A DNA stretch of 64,000 nt, from the NCBI GenBank assembly GCA_910578555.1, contig CAJTPS010000002.1, forward strand, positions 125,880 through 189,879, read 5' to 3'. Under the pieces are notes generated by a model. That model did not search any database and had not been told where the DNA came from. It saw only the letters and a list, made by a program, of their open reading frames with translations. The DNA comes from an uncultured Lachnospiraceae bacterium (GTDB lineage Bacteria; Bacillota; Clostridia; Lachnospirales; Lachnospiraceae). The translations under genes and the position numbers were made by a program. This document shows positions 1 through 8,913 of the stretch, in pieces (positions within the stretch are counted from its first letter, which is position 1; each line of letters opens with the position of its first letter).

Positions 1-857
1 CCCATAAAGTCGGGTGTCTGACACTGCCAATGTCCTCCGGTAACACGGAAAGACAGCTTCAATTCATGGAAGACCTCGGGTCAACGATTCTGTGCTGTAC
101 GCCGTCCTATGCGGCGAATCTCGGCGAGGCGGTAACCGAAAGAGGATTAAAGGATAAGATCAAACTGAAGGCAGGCATATTCGGAGCCGAGCCCTGGACG
201 GAAGAGATGCGGCACCAGATTGAAGAAACGCTTGGGATCAGGGCATATGACATATACGGACTGACGGAGATATCAGGTCCGGGTGTCTCCTTTGAGTGTG
301 AGGAACAGGCGGGAATGCATATTCAGGAAGACCATTTTATACCGGAAATTATCGATCCGAAGACAGGTGAGGTACTGCCGGAAGGAGAGATCGGGGAACT
401 TGTATTTACCTGTATCACGAAGAAAGCCTTCCCGCTGCTCAGATATCGAACCAGAGACCTGTGCCGCCTGACGAGAAAGAAATGTTCCTGCGGGCGTACC
501 CATATCAGGATGACGAAGCCCATGGGAAGAAGCGACGACATGATGGTGGTGAAAGGTGTCAATGTATGGCCGTCACAGATTGAAGCGGTTCTTTTGAAGC
601 AGGGTTATCAGGCGAATTATCAGATTATAGTAGACCGTATCGGCAGCAAGGACACCATTGAAGTGCAGGTGGAAATGACGCCGGAGATGGCGGAGGACAC
701 CTCGGTAGCAGTCCCCGTTCGTGAGAAGAAACTCGTTTCCGGGTTAAAATCCATGCTGGGCATCGGCGTGGATGTCAGAGTGGTAGAGCCGAAGAGTATT
801 ACGCGAAGCGAGGGTAAGGCAGTCCGTGTTATTGATAAGAGACATCTGTATCAGTAA
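1..857 (+). CDS. Phenylacetate-CoA ligase family protein (5'-partial)
   Basis: The reading frame is open from base 3, upstream of the first ATG at 30, so the gene begins outside the window and only the C-terminal part is present. Adenylate-forming motifs seen: the SGGNTERQ-like SSGNTERQ near the start, YDIYGLTEISGPG, the LLRYRTRDL motif, and the hinge GRSDDMMVVKGVNVWPSQIE. The late lysine in SEGKAVRV fits the catalytic lysine of the C-terminal subdomain. Family role: ATP-dependent ligation of CoA to an aryl or related acid through an acyl-adenylate. It lies upstream of a second ligase at 2001, with a reverse-strand amidohydrolase between them, which suggests a small acid-activation locus. The exact substrate cannot be read from the sequence. 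Confidence 0.9.
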   Translation, partial: HKVGCLTLPMSSGNTERQLQFMEDLGSTILCCTPSYAANLGEAVTERGLKDKIKLKAGIFGAEPWTEEMRHQIEETLGIRAYDIYGLTEISGPGVSFECEEQAGMHIQEDHFIPEIIDPKTGEVLPEGEIGELVFTCITKKAFPLLRYRTRDLCRLTRKKCSCGRTHIRMTKPMGRSDDMMVVKGVNVWPSQIEAVLLKQGYQANYQIIVDRIGSKDTIEVQVEMTPEMAEDTSVAVPVREKKLVSGLKSMLGIGVDVRVVEPKSITRSEGKAVRVIDKRHLYQ

Positions 858-936
858 TTTGTACGATCCTTGCACATGAATTTCAACTTGAGCCTTGGGG
901 CAGAGAGAATGTGAAACTGTGGCGGGGAAAGCGGGT

Positions 937-1788
937 TTATAATGCGAGCAGTTGTCTGGCATTGGCGGAGAAGATCAGTTCCTTCTCCTGTGTGGTGAGG
1001 GGAGTGTTTTCAACCCGTGCAACATAGTCTCTTTGGGATTCCCATGGGGAATCTGTGGCGAACAGTATTTTATCAGTGCCGTGTTTTCTCACAATACGCA
1101 CGAAATCGTCGTCGGATAGATTGGAAGATATATACGGCGCTTTCCCATGAGCGGTTTTGCAGGGGGTGAGAGGCCCGATGGAGAAACCGGTGTCCAGATA
1201 GACCTTAGCACCGGCAAGATCCTGTTCCACTGCATGCCAGCATGCCCAGTTTCCCATGTGGGCAAGAACAAATTTCTGCGGCTGTATTTCGTCAATTACG
1301 GTGAGAATCTGGTCAACATCCGCGTAGTTGTGGTCACAAATGCCGATGTCGATGCCGGCATGGATGAGAATAATCAGACCAAGAGATGAAGCATAGTCGA
1401 TTATATGCATCATTTTCAGATCGGTGAGATCTGTATGCTGGTAAGCGGGATGCAGCTTAATCCCAGAGATGCCGTTTTGTTTTAAGCGAAGCAGTTCCGA
1501 TTTGTAATCGGCATAATCAGGGTGCATACCTCCGAAAGTGATGATTCCCCGACTAAACAGGTACTCACGGTTGGAAATCATGGAAGTGTTTACTTTTTCC
1601 ACCTGGTTTTCATGGGTCATGACCGGGAGATTAACACTGTAGGATACGGAAGCTTCCTCCATAGAGGCGAGCAGTCCGGAGACGGAGCCGTCCGTGAAAT
1701 ATTGGGTACAGGAAAGCGCACTCAGTTTTTGCAGGGTCGGTAATGCTATTTTGTCGGGAAATGTATGTACATGGAAATCAATGATCAT
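937..1788 (-). CDS. Amidohydrolase (amidohydrolase_2-type TIM barrel)
   Basis: The 283-aa product starts with MIIDFHVHTF, giving the HxH metal-binding pair. It also has GIKLHPAYQ, a LIHAGIDIG segment, VLAHMGNW and a late LFATDSPW aspartate, the ordered metal-ligand pattern of amidohydrolase_2 TIM barrels such as ACMSD-like decarboxylases and hydrolases. The start has a GAGGT Shine-Dalgarno about 7 nt upstream on the reverse strand. It is convergent with the ligase before it and divergent from the ligase at 2001. The family covers hydrolases and decarboxylases, and the substrate is unknown. Confidence 0.85.
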   Translation of the reverse strand: MIIDFHVHTFPDKIALPTLQKLSALSCTQYFTDGSVSGLLASMEEASVSYSVNLPVMTHENQVEKVNTSMISNREYLFSRGIITFGGMHPDYADYKSELLRLKQNGISGIKLHPAYQHTDLTDLKMMHIIDYASSLGLIILIHAGIDIGICDHNYADVDQILTVIDEIQPQKFVLAHMGNWACWHAVEQDLAGAKVYLDTGFSIGPLTPCKTAHGKAPYISSNLSDDDFVRIVRKHGTDKILFATDSPWESQRDYVARVENTPLTTQEKELIFSANARQLLAL

Positions 1789-1903
1789 GGTTTACCTCAT
1801 TTCTGCGCCTGTGCCGCAATTTTATGCAGGCCGGTATTTTTGTGAGCCGGAGTTTGATGTCCGGGTGGGTGATCCGGTATAATCCGGCCGATTTGATAAT
1901 GGA

Positions 1904-1931
1904 ATATGTTCGGTTTATGCACGGAACATAT
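1904..1931. promoter_or_regulatory. Inverted repeat between divergent genes (candidate operator)
   Basis: Perfect 8-bp arms ATATGTTC and GAACATAT are separated by 12 bp, about 70 bp upstream of the ligase at 2001 and in the space between two divergent genes. The position suits a regulator binding site. No regulator gene is adjacent, so this is inference only. Confidence 0.35.
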
Positions 1932-2000
1932 GATAGAATAATTTGTGACAGCTGTCAAGAAAAGCAGAGAGTAAGAAAAGAGAGAGAGGAATAAGTTACT

Positions 2001-3635
2001 ATGCCTGTAACAGATTTATTGGAAAGAAATCACAAACTGTATGGTGATGAGGTCGCTTTAGTAGAACTCAACCCGTTGGTGGAAGATACGAGGAAGACAA
2101 CATGGAAAGAATATGATCTGGTACAGCAGACTTCCGCGATTCCGTATCGCCGGGAAATCACGTGGAGCATCTTTGATGAGAAGGCGAACCGGGTTGCCAA
2201 TATGCTGCTTGGCCGCGGCATTCGCAAAGGTGACCGGGTGGCGATTCTGATGTTCAACTGTCTGGAATGGCTTCCGATTTATTTTGGTATTCTTAAGACC
2301 GGTGCGATTGCGGTTCCGTTTAATTTTCGTTTCTCGTCGGAAGAGATTTCCTATTGTGCGAATCTGGCGGAAGTGCATATCCTTTTCTTCGGACCGGAGT
2401 TTATCGGGCGTATCGAAGCGATTGAGGAAGAACTGAATAAAGGCAGACTGCTCATCTATGTGGGAGACGGCTGTCCGACCTTTGCGGAGAGCTATCCGGA
2501 GCTGGTGGCAGATTGCTCCAGCCAGCCGCCGCTTGTCAGGCTGGAGGACGAGGATGATGCCGCGATCTATTTCTCATCGGGAACGACCGGATTTCCAAAG
2601 GCAATTCTGCATAACCATGAGAGTTTGATGCAGGCGGCGCAGATGGAGCAGAAACATCATCTGACGAACAGAGACGATGTATTCCTGTGTATTCCGCCAC
2701 TCTATCATACAGGCGCCAAGTTCCACTGGATGGGCAGTCTGTGTGCGGGAAGCAGAGCGGTACTTCTGAAAGGAACAACGCCGGAGATCATACTGGATGC
2801 TGTGTCTAAAGAACACTGCACCATCGTGTGGCTGCTGGTGCCGTGGGCACAGGATATTCTGGCAGCGCTCGACCGGGGAGATGTGAAAGCGGAAGACTAT
2901 GAGCTTGGCCAGTGGCGGCTTATGCACATCGGTGCACAGCCGGTTCCGCCGTCTTTGATCAAGCACTGGAAAGAGTATTTCCCGAATCATATGTATGACA
3001 CCAATTACGGGTTATCCGAATCTACGGGTCCCGGCTGTGTGCATCTCGGAATCGAGAACATTCATAAAGTAGGCGCGATCGGTGTTCCCGGATATCGCTG
3101 GGAGTGTAAGATTGTGGATGAAAACGGCGAAGAAGTTGCACAGGGCGGTGTAGGTGAACTGTGCGTCAAAGGCCCCGGCGTCATGACCTGCTATTATAAT
3201 GATCCGCAGGCTACCGCGGAAACGTTGAAAGACGGATGGTTATATACGGGAGATATGGCGAAGATGGATGAGGACGGATTCTATTTCCTCGTAGACCGGA
3301 AGAAGGACGTAATTGTCAGCGGCGGGGAGAATATCTATCCGGTTCAGATCGAGAATTTCCTGAGCGCTTATGATAAGATTATGGATGTGGCGGTGATCGG
3401 TCTTCCGGATGCGCGTCTCGGAGAGATAACGGGCGCTATTATTTCGGTAAAAGAGGGAATGGAGTGCACCGAGGAGGAGATCGAGGAGTTCTGCAGGCAG
3501 CTTCCGAGGTATAAGCGTCCCAAGAAAATTATCTTTGCGGAAGTTCCCAGAAATGCTACCGGTAAGATAGAAAAACCGGCGCTTCGTAAGAAATACGGGG
3601 CGGAACATCTGGTGGAGATGCAGAATAACGGCTAG
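2001..3635 (+). CDS. Class I adenylate-forming acyl-CoA synthetase
   Basis: The full-length 544-aa enzyme shows the P-loop YFSSGTTGFPK at about residue 190, NYGLSESTGPG (A5), DGWLYTGD and DRKKDVIVSGGENIYPVQIE (A7/A8 hinge), and the catalytic lysine in NATGKIEKPALRKKY near the C-terminus. Family chemistry: carboxylate plus ATP to acyl-AMP, then acyl-CoA. The start ATG follows an AGAGAGAGGA purine-rich RBS. It resembles fatty-acid/aryl-CoA or crotonobetaine-CoA ligases, but substrate preference cannot be assigned. The neighbouring PaaK-type ligase and amidohydrolase suggest a shared catabolic role. Confidence 0.88.
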   Translation: MPVTDLLERNHKLYGDEVALVELNPLVEDTRKTTWKEYDLVQQTSAIPYRREITWSIFDEKANRVANMLLGRGIRKGDRVAILMFNCLEWLPIYFGILKTGAIAVPFNFRFSSEEISYCANLAEVHILFFGPEFIGRIEAIEEELNKGRLLIYVGDGCPTFAESYPELVADCSSQPPLVRLEDEDDAAIYFSSGTTGFPKAILHNHESLMQAAQMEQKHHLTNRDDVFLCIPPLYHTGAKFHWMGSLCAGSRAVLLKGTTPEIILDAVSKEHCTIVWLLVPWAQDILAALDRGDVKAEDYELGQWRLMHIGAQPVPPSLIKHWKEYFPNHMYDTNYGLSESTGPGCVHLGIENIHKVGAIGVPGYRWECKIVDENGEEVAQGGVGELCVKGPGVMTCYYNDPQATAETLKDGWLYTGDMAKMDEDGFYFLVDRKKDVIVSGGENIYPVQIENFLSAYDKIMDVAVIGLPDARLGEITGAIISVKEGMECTEEEIEEFCRQLPRYKRPKKIIFAEVPRNATGKIEKPALRKKYGAEHLVEMQNNG

Positions 3636-3825
3636 GAAAACCGGAGCCTGGCTTAATTCCGGGAGTTGTTTGGCAGACGCAGGGAGTGTTGCGAATGACG
3701 GTAAATTTTAGTAAAAAGCATCTGGATTTTTCACGTGTAATGTGCGAAAATAAAGCTAGCGGTTATGACAGACTCATAAGAGGCTGTTATGAAATAATTT
3801 ATACATAATCGAAAGGAGTTATCAC

Positions 3826-4518
3826 ATGATTTATTCAAAAGAAGTTGAAGAAATGTGTACAGTGGCACAGGGCGTTCATCATGGCTGTGCGCCGATCCCG
3901 GAAGAAGCAAAGTGGGTTCAGGCGAAAGAAGTAAAGGATATTTCCGGTTTAACACACGGTGTAGGCTGGTGTGCTCCTCAGCAGGGTGCATGTAAGCTGA
4001 CATTGAATGTAAAAGAGGGCATCATACAGGAGGCTCTTGTGGAGACGATCGGATGTTCCGGTATGACACATTCTGCCGCTATGGCGTCCGAGATTCTGCC
4101 GGGCTTAACGGTTATGGAGGCACTCAATACAGACCTTGTATGCGATGCCATTAACACAGCAATGAGAGAGCTGTTTTTACAGATCGTGTACGGTCGTACA
4201 CAGTCTGCATTCTCCGAGGACGGTCTTCCGGTAGGCGCAGGTCTGGAAGATTTAGGTAAAGGACTCAGAAGCCAGGTTGGTACAATGTACGGTACGCTTA
4301 AGAAAGGTCCTCGTTACCTTGAAATGGCTGAAGGCTATGTAACAGGGATTGCACTGGATGCCAATGATGAGATTATCGGTTACAAGTTTGTAAGTCTTGG
4401 TAAGATGACAGACTTCATCAAGAAGGGTGATGATCCGAACACTGCTTATGAGAAAGCGTGCGGACAGTATGGGCGTGTTGACGATGCTGTTAAGATCATT
4501 GACCCCAGATGCGAATAA
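3826..4518 (+). CDS. NifU-like iron-sulfur cluster assembly scaffold protein
   Basis: The 230-aa protein has conserved cysteines in GWCAPQQGACKLT and ETIGCSGMTHS plus further N-terminal cysteines (MCTVAQGVHHGC), resembling the IscU/NifU N-terminal scaffold fold with an extended C-terminus. The RBS GAAAGGAG sits 8 nt before the ATG. It is followed by a 46-bp tandem repeat and then the GGGtGRT gene. From memory, the two genes are commonly adjacent in Clostridia, so they probably act together in metal-cluster chemistry, but the target is unknown. The codons look well adapted. Confidence 0.75.
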   Translation: MIYSKEVEEMCTVAQGVHHGCAPIPEEAKWVQAKEVKDISGLTHGVGWCAPQQGACKLTLNVKEGIIQEALVETIGCSGMTHSAAMASEILPGLTVMEALNTDLVCDAINTAMRELFLQIVYGRTQSAFSEDGLPVGAGLEDLGKGLRSQVGTMYGTLKKGPRYLEMAEGYVTGIALDANDEIIGYKFVSLGKMTDFIKKGDDPNTAYEKACGQYGRVDDAVKIIDPRCE

Positions 4519-4540
4519 AAGAAGTGAAGTAAATCCCTAC

Positions 4541-4852
4541 GGGATTAACTTCGCGAGGTTTGCTTCGCAAACTCGAAAAAGCGGAAGGGAATAACTTCGC
4601 GAGGTTTGCTTCGCAAACTCGAAAAAGCGGAAGGAATTAACTTCGTGAGGTTTGCTTCGCAAACTCGAAAAAGCGGAAGGGAATAACTTCGCGAGGCTTG
4701 CTTCGCAAACTCGAAAAAGCGGAAGGGAATAACTTCGCGAGATTTGCTTTGCAAACTCGAAAAAGCGGAAGGGATTAGCTTCGCGAGATTTGCTTCGCAA
4801 ACTCGAAAAAGCGGAAGGGAATAACTTCGCGAGATTTGCTTTGCAAACTTGA
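4541..4852. repeat. 46-bp tandem repeat, seven copies, each a hairpin
   Basis: The AACTTCGCGAG-type unit begins at 4547, 4593, 4639, 4685, 4731, 4777 and 4823, so the period is exactly 46 bp and the last copy is partial. Each unit holds CGAG-N-TTTGC-TTY-GCAAA-CTCG, a 9-bp stem with one bulged purine and a 3-nt loop. Most differences between copies fall in the bulge (G/A) or loop (TTC/TTT), so pairing is kept. The array sits between the NifU-like gene and the GGGtGRT gene. Confidence 0.95.
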
Positions 4853-4897
4853 AGGTTGCCGAGTAATCTAACATATAAACAGGAGGATTAAGATAAG

Positions 4898-5908
4898 ATG
4901 GCTTTATTTGAATCATATGAGAGAAGAATTGATAAGATCAATTCTGTATTAAACAGTTATGGTATTTCTTCTATCGAAGAAGCTGAGAAAATTACAAAAG
5001 ATGCCGGCTTAGATGTATATGAGCAGGTTAAGAAAATCCAGCCGATCTGTTTCGAGAACGCTTGCTGGGCCTATACGGTAGGCGCTGCAATCGCAATCAA
5101 GAAAGACTGCAAGAAAGCGGCGGACGCTGCGGCAGCAATCGGTGAAGGGCTTCAGGCATTCTGTATTCCAGGATCTGTTGCAGATACTCGTAAGGTAGGT
5201 CTTGGTCATGGTAATCTGGGCAAGATGTTATTGGAAGAGGAGACAGATTGTTTTGCATTCCTGGCAGGTCATGAATCTTTTGCAGCAGCAGAGGGCGCAA
5301 TCGGTATCGCTGAGAAGGCTAACAAGGTTCGCCAGAAACCGCTTCGTGTTATTCTGAACGGTCTCGGTAAGGACGCGGCGAAAATCATTTCCAGAATCAA
5401 CGGATTTACATTCGTTGAGACAGAGTATGATCCTTATACGAATGAAGTGAAAGAAGTTGACAGAATCGCTTATTCTGACGGACTTCGTTCCAAAGTAAAC
5501 TGCTACGGCGCTAACTCCGTTCCTGAAGGCGTTGCAATCATGTGGAAAGAGAATGTAGACGTTTCCATCACAGGTAACTCTACAAACCCGACAAGATTCC
5601 AGCATCCGGTTGCAGGTACATATAAGAAAGAAAGAACAGAGGCGAGCAAGAAGTACTTCTCCGTTGCTTCCGGCGGCGGTACAGGACGTACCCTTCATCC
5701 GGATAATATGGCGGCAGGTCCTGCATCCTACGGATTTACAGATACATTGGGACGTATGCACTCCGATGCACAGTTTGCAGGTTCTTCTTCCGTTCCGGCA
5801 CACGTTGAGATGATGGGCCTGATCGGTATGGGTAATAACCCGATGGTCGGCGCTACCGTGGCTGTAGCCGTTAGTATCGAGGAAGCTGCTAAGGCAGGCA
5901 AATTCTAA
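4898..5908 (+). CDS. GGGtGRT family protein
   Basis: The 336-aa product contains the family signature SVASGGGTGRTLHPDN at about residues 252-267. The family (Pfam GGGtGRT) is named after this motif and has no established biochemical role known to me. No signal peptide or membrane segment is visible, so it should be cytosolic. A strong AGGAGGA RBS precedes the ATG, and a terminator follows at 5935. Pairing with the upstream NifU-like scaffold suggests a metal-cluster enzyme or cluster-dependent partner; that is inference. Confidence 0.85.
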   Translation: MALFESYERRIDKINSVLNSYGISSIEEAEKITKDAGLDVYEQVKKIQPICFENACWAYTVGAAIAIKKDCKKAADAAAAIGEGLQAFCIPGSVADTRKVGLGHGNLGKMLLEEETDCFAFLAGHESFAAAEGAIGIAEKANKVRQKPLRVILNGLGKDAAKIISRINGFTFVETEYDPYTNEVKEVDRIAYSDGLRSKVNCYGANSVPEGVAIMWKENVDVSITGNSTNPTRFQHPVAGTYKKERTEASKKYFSVASGGGTGRTLHPDNMAAGPASYGFTDTLGRMHSDAQFAGSSSVPAHVEMMGLIGMGNNPMVGATVAVAVSIEEAAKAGKF

Positions 5909-5934
5909 AGAAGTATTTTATAATATTGTAAATT

Positions 5935-5979
5935 GGGAGCTTTTCAGTTCGTAGTACGGGCTGAGGGGCTCCTTTTTTA
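5935..5979 (+). terminator. Rho-independent terminator after the GGGtGRT gene
   Basis: GGAGC...GCTCC is extended by TTTTCAG pairing with CTGAGGG through G-U pairs, and a T tract follows at once. It closes the NifU-like/GGGtGRT unit. Confidence 0.75.
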
Positions 5980-6128
5980 TGGTATAGGAAATGCGTCCAT
6001 AATATCTTATACAACGAGAAGAAAATATGATATAATGTACGCGATGGCAACCGAAAACTCCGGGAGTGTGCACTGTGGAGTTCTGATAGGACAAACAGAA
6101 TGTTTGCCGGCAGAAAAGGAGATAAAAT

Positions 6129-6710
6129 ATGTACCCGACAAGACATAAAGCAGAAGAGATACTGGTAGAAGCAGTACAGTGTAACCCGGGACCATGGGAA
6201 GCACACAGCCGCGTGGCAGCGCGGTGTGCGAAGCAGATTGCTGAGGCATGTCAGGGAATAAATGCGGAAAAGGCCTATGTCTTAGGTCTTCTGCATGATA
6301 TCGGAAGAAAATTCGGAGTGAAACATCTGGGGCATGTATATGATGGCTGGAAGTACATGCTTGCCTGCGGGTATGATGAAGTTGCAAAAATCTGCCTGAC
6401 ACATTCTTTTAATGAAGGAAAACTGGAAGGGTATATCGGCAGGTTTGATATTACGGAGGAACAGACGGAAGAAATCAGACATGCACTTCAGGATACGGAA
6501 CTTGACGATTATGATAAACTGATACAATTATGTGATTCTATAGCAGCTGCGGAGGGTGTGGTTGATATGGAGGTGCGCATGGAGGATATCAGAAGGAGAT
6601 ACGGCTCTTATCCGCAGTCTAAATGGGATAAGAATGTAGAATTGAAAGAGTATTTTGATCGTAAGGCAGGCCGGGATATCTATGAGATCGTGAGAAAAAC
6701 TGAAAGTTAG
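6129..6710 (+). CDS. HD-domain hydrolase
   Basis: The 193-aa protein has the HD signature LLHDIGRKFG at residues 55-64 (H56-D57), an upstream histidine in AHSRVA and a later aspartate in QLCDSIAAAEG, the metal-dependent phosphohydrolase HD pattern. The family acts on nucleotides or phosphodiesters, and no signal or second domain shows the substrate. The ATG follows AAAGGAG. It sits alone between a terminator and the secreted MBL-fold gene. Confidence 0.8.
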   Translation: MYPTRHKAEEILVEAVQCNPGPWEAHSRVAARCAKQIAEACQGINAEKAYVLGLLHDIGRKFGVKHLGHVYDGWKYMLACGYDEVAKICLTHSFNEGKLEGYIGRFDITEEQTEEIRHALQDTELDDYDKLIQLCDSIAAAEGVVDMEVRMEDIRRRYGSYPQSKWDKNVELKEYFDRKAGRDIYEIVRKTES

Positions 6711-6789
6711 CAGAAATTACCGGGCGCAAGGCAGACTGCGTTGAAGAATGCAGATGCGGCGTCCTGCTGACAGCAGAGGAGAGAAGAGC

Positions 6790-7950
6790 ATGAAGGAAAT
6801 ACGGAAGCAGATGAAACATCTGTTATTTATTGTGACGCTGATTCTGAGCGGGATTATGTTGCACCAGATTCCGGCAAAGGCGGCTGATCCGGATGAGATG
6901 ACAGTGCATTATATGAATGTCGGGCAGGGCGATGCGACATTGATCACATGCGGCGGACACGCCATGCTGATTGATACAGGTGATGATACCAAGGGAACTG
7001 CAATTCAGAATTATCTGCAGAAACAAAAGATCAAGAGTCTTGATTATTTGATTTTGACGCATCCTGATGCGGATCATATCGGCGGGGCGCCGGTGATCAT
7101 AACAAAGTTTGATATTCGTAAAGTTTTCATGTCTAATTACGAGAAGGATACCAAAACATATCAGAAATTGATACAGGCTTTAAATGACAAACGGCTGAAG
7201 TATGCGACACCGGTTGTTGGTTCCGAATATGCACTCGGCACAGCAACGATCACAATATTAGGGCCGAACGGTAAGTATGATGATCCTAATAATGATTCAG
7301 TAGCATGTGTTATACAAAATGGGGATAACCGATTTCTGTTTACTGGTGACGCCGGGGAAGAAGCTGAAAAGGATATGTTGGATAACGGGGAGAAGATTTC
7401 AGCAGATGTTTATAAAGCAGGGCATCATGGCAGTAAATATTCCTCTTCGAACGAATTTATGAAGGCTGTAAAACCATCCTGTGCGGTGATAAGCTGCGGG
7501 GAAGGTAACGAGTACGGGCATCCTCACGCGGAAGTGTTAAATAAGCTCAGAGCCGATGGGGTTAAGGTATATAGAACCGATGAATCCGGCACGATCATTG
7601 CAACTTCCGATGGAAAGAACATTTCCTTTAACGTATCGGCATCAGATACATGGAAGGCCGGAGAGCCGACCAGGAGCAGTACATCTAAGACAACACAGTC
7701 CAACGGGAAAACAACAACAGCAAAGAAGACTGGGGACGCTGCACAGACAGTCCAGGAGCCGTCAAAAGGGAGCACAGCGTCACAAACAGAAAGAATAACG
7801 TATGTTCTAAATAAAAACACAAAGAAATTCCATAATCCGGATTGCGACAGTGTGGAAACCATTAAGCCTAAAAACAGGGAGGATACCATGCAAACAAGAG
7901 AAGAGATTATCGGCGCGGGCTATGTACCGTGTAAGAAATGCATTCAATAA
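6790..7950 (+). CDS. Secreted ComEC/Rec2-like metallo-beta-lactamase-fold protein with C-terminal Cys domain
   Basis: The start ATG at 6790 is preferred over one at 6748 because GAGGAGAGAAG lies just before it and translation then begins MKEIRKQMKHLL, a signal peptide (cleavage near AKAAD, residue 30). The MBL fold is shown by VGQGDAT and THPDADHIGG (H91-x-D-x-D-H), FTGDAGE and GHHGSKYSS. This is the ComEC-type hydrolase domain without the channel. A Thr/Lys-rich linker leads to a C-terminal module, VLNKNTKKFHNPDC...VPCKKC, that resembles the cysteine-rich Ada-like metal-binding domain often attached to secreted nucleases. A role in extracellular DNA or phosphodiester hydrolysis is likely but unproven. 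Confidence 0.82.
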   Translation: MKEIRKQMKHLLFIVTLILSGIMLHQIPAKAADPDEMTVHYMNVGQGDATLITCGGHAMLIDTGDDTKGTAIQNYLQKQKIKSLDYLILTHPDADHIGGAPVIITKFDIRKVFMSNYEKDTKTYQKLIQALNDKRLKYATPVVGSEYALGTATITILGPNGKYDDPNNDSVACVIQNGDNRFLFTGDAGEEAEKDMLDNGEKISADVYKAGHHGSKYSSSNEFMKAVKPSCAVISCGEGNEYGHPHAEVLNKLRADGVKVYRTDESGTIIATSDGKNISFNVSASDTWKAGEPTRSSTSKTTQSNGKTTTAKKTGDAAQTVQEPSKGSTASQTERITYVLNKNTKKFHNPDCDSVETIKPKNREDTMQTREEIIGAGYVPCKKCIQ

Positions 7951-8028
7951 CAATTGATTGGAAATATTAAAGAAGCACGTGTGATTTTAAATAGATAACA
8001 TTTGTAATGAATGAAAAGGAGGAAAAAT

Positions 8029-8895
8029 ATGCGTGAAACAGTAAATGTCAGAGTAACAGCACCGCAGTACACAGTGGCTGCAGGTGTAACTTTTGCGCAG
8101 GTGGATGCATGGTTCGGCCATACGGTCAGAGGATTAAAAGCAGATGTTATTTATCCGGAAGACCATAAGCAAAAATATCCCTGTATCGTATGGATATGCG
8201 GAGGCGCCTGGCTTACGATGGACAGGTCGGCGCATCTTGCCTATCTGTGTGAACTGGCCAGGAGCGGATTCGTGGTGGCGAGCGTTGAGTATCGTACGAC
8301 AAATGAAGCCGTGTACCCGAAACAGCTGGAGGACATTAAAGCGGCAATACGTTATTTGCGTGCACACAGTGATCGATATCATATTGATCCGGAACGATTC
8401 GGTGTGATGGGAGAGTCGGCGGGCGGTCATCTGACGGCCATGTCGGCGCTTGTCAATGATCCGGTCTATGATGTGGGGGATTATCTCGACTATTCCAGTT
8501 CGGTGCAGGCGGCATGTCCATGGTATCCGCCGTCGGATGCGTCAGCATTTCCTTATGAGTCACCTGTACAGGCGGGACCGGCTCCGGAATCGCTTCTGCT
8601 GGGTAAAAATGTCATGCTCTTTCAGGAGGAGGCGATTGCCATCAGTCCGGTATCTCATGTGACTAAAGACGCGCCGCCTTTTATGATCATCCACGGGACG
8701 GCAGATGCAACGGTGCCTTTTATGCAGGGGCAGATGCTGCATGATAAGCTGGAGGAAGCGGGCTGTGATGTGAGAATGATTGCTATTGAAGGAGCAGATC
8801 ATGCCGACGTGCAGTTTTTCCAGAAGGAGATATGGGACCGCATCAGTGCGTTTTTCCATGAGAAGCTGGGATATGCAGGAACCGATACACATTAA
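8029..8895 (+). CDS. Alpha/beta hydrolase (esterase/lipase family)
   Basis: The start at 8029 is chosen because AAGGAGG lies within the longer frame from 8011, directly before this ATG. The product has an oxyanion-hole-like WICGGAW segment, nucleophile S130 in GESAGGH, a late aspartate in HGTADATVPF and the catalytic histidine in GADHAD, a complete triad. The order fits bacterial feruloyl-esterase-like or hormone-sensitive-lipase-like carboxylesterases. There is no signal peptide, so it should be intracellular. A cysteine-cluster gene follows closely. Confidence 0.85.
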   Translation: MRETVNVRVTAPQYTVAAGVTFAQVDAWFGHTVRGLKADVIYPEDHKQKYPCIVWICGGAWLTMDRSAHLAYLCELARSGFVVASVEYRTTNEAVYPKQLEDIKAAIRYLRAHSDRYHIDPERFGVMGESAGGHLTAMSALVNDPVYDVGDYLDYSSSVQAACPWYPPSDASAFPYESPVQAGPAPESLLLGKNVMLFQEEAIAISPVSHVTKDAPPFMIIHGTADATVPFMQGQMLHDKLEEAGCDVRMIAIEGADHADVQFFQKEIWDRISAFFHEKLGYAGTDTH

Positions 8896-8913
8896 ACGGC
8901 GGACTTGGATTGG

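Noticed and set aside
4537..4916. Reverse-strand ORFs of 87 and 123 aa through the tandem repeat
   Set aside because: Their peptides are just the 46-bp repeat read in shifting frames (FEFAKQ, SLPLFRVCEA units). Period 46 keeps several frames open; there is no RBS and they oppose the operon.
5228..5803. 191-aa reverse ORF opposite the GGGtGRT gene
   Set aside because: Shadow frame, Cys/Arg-rich without motif, inside a well-supported gene.
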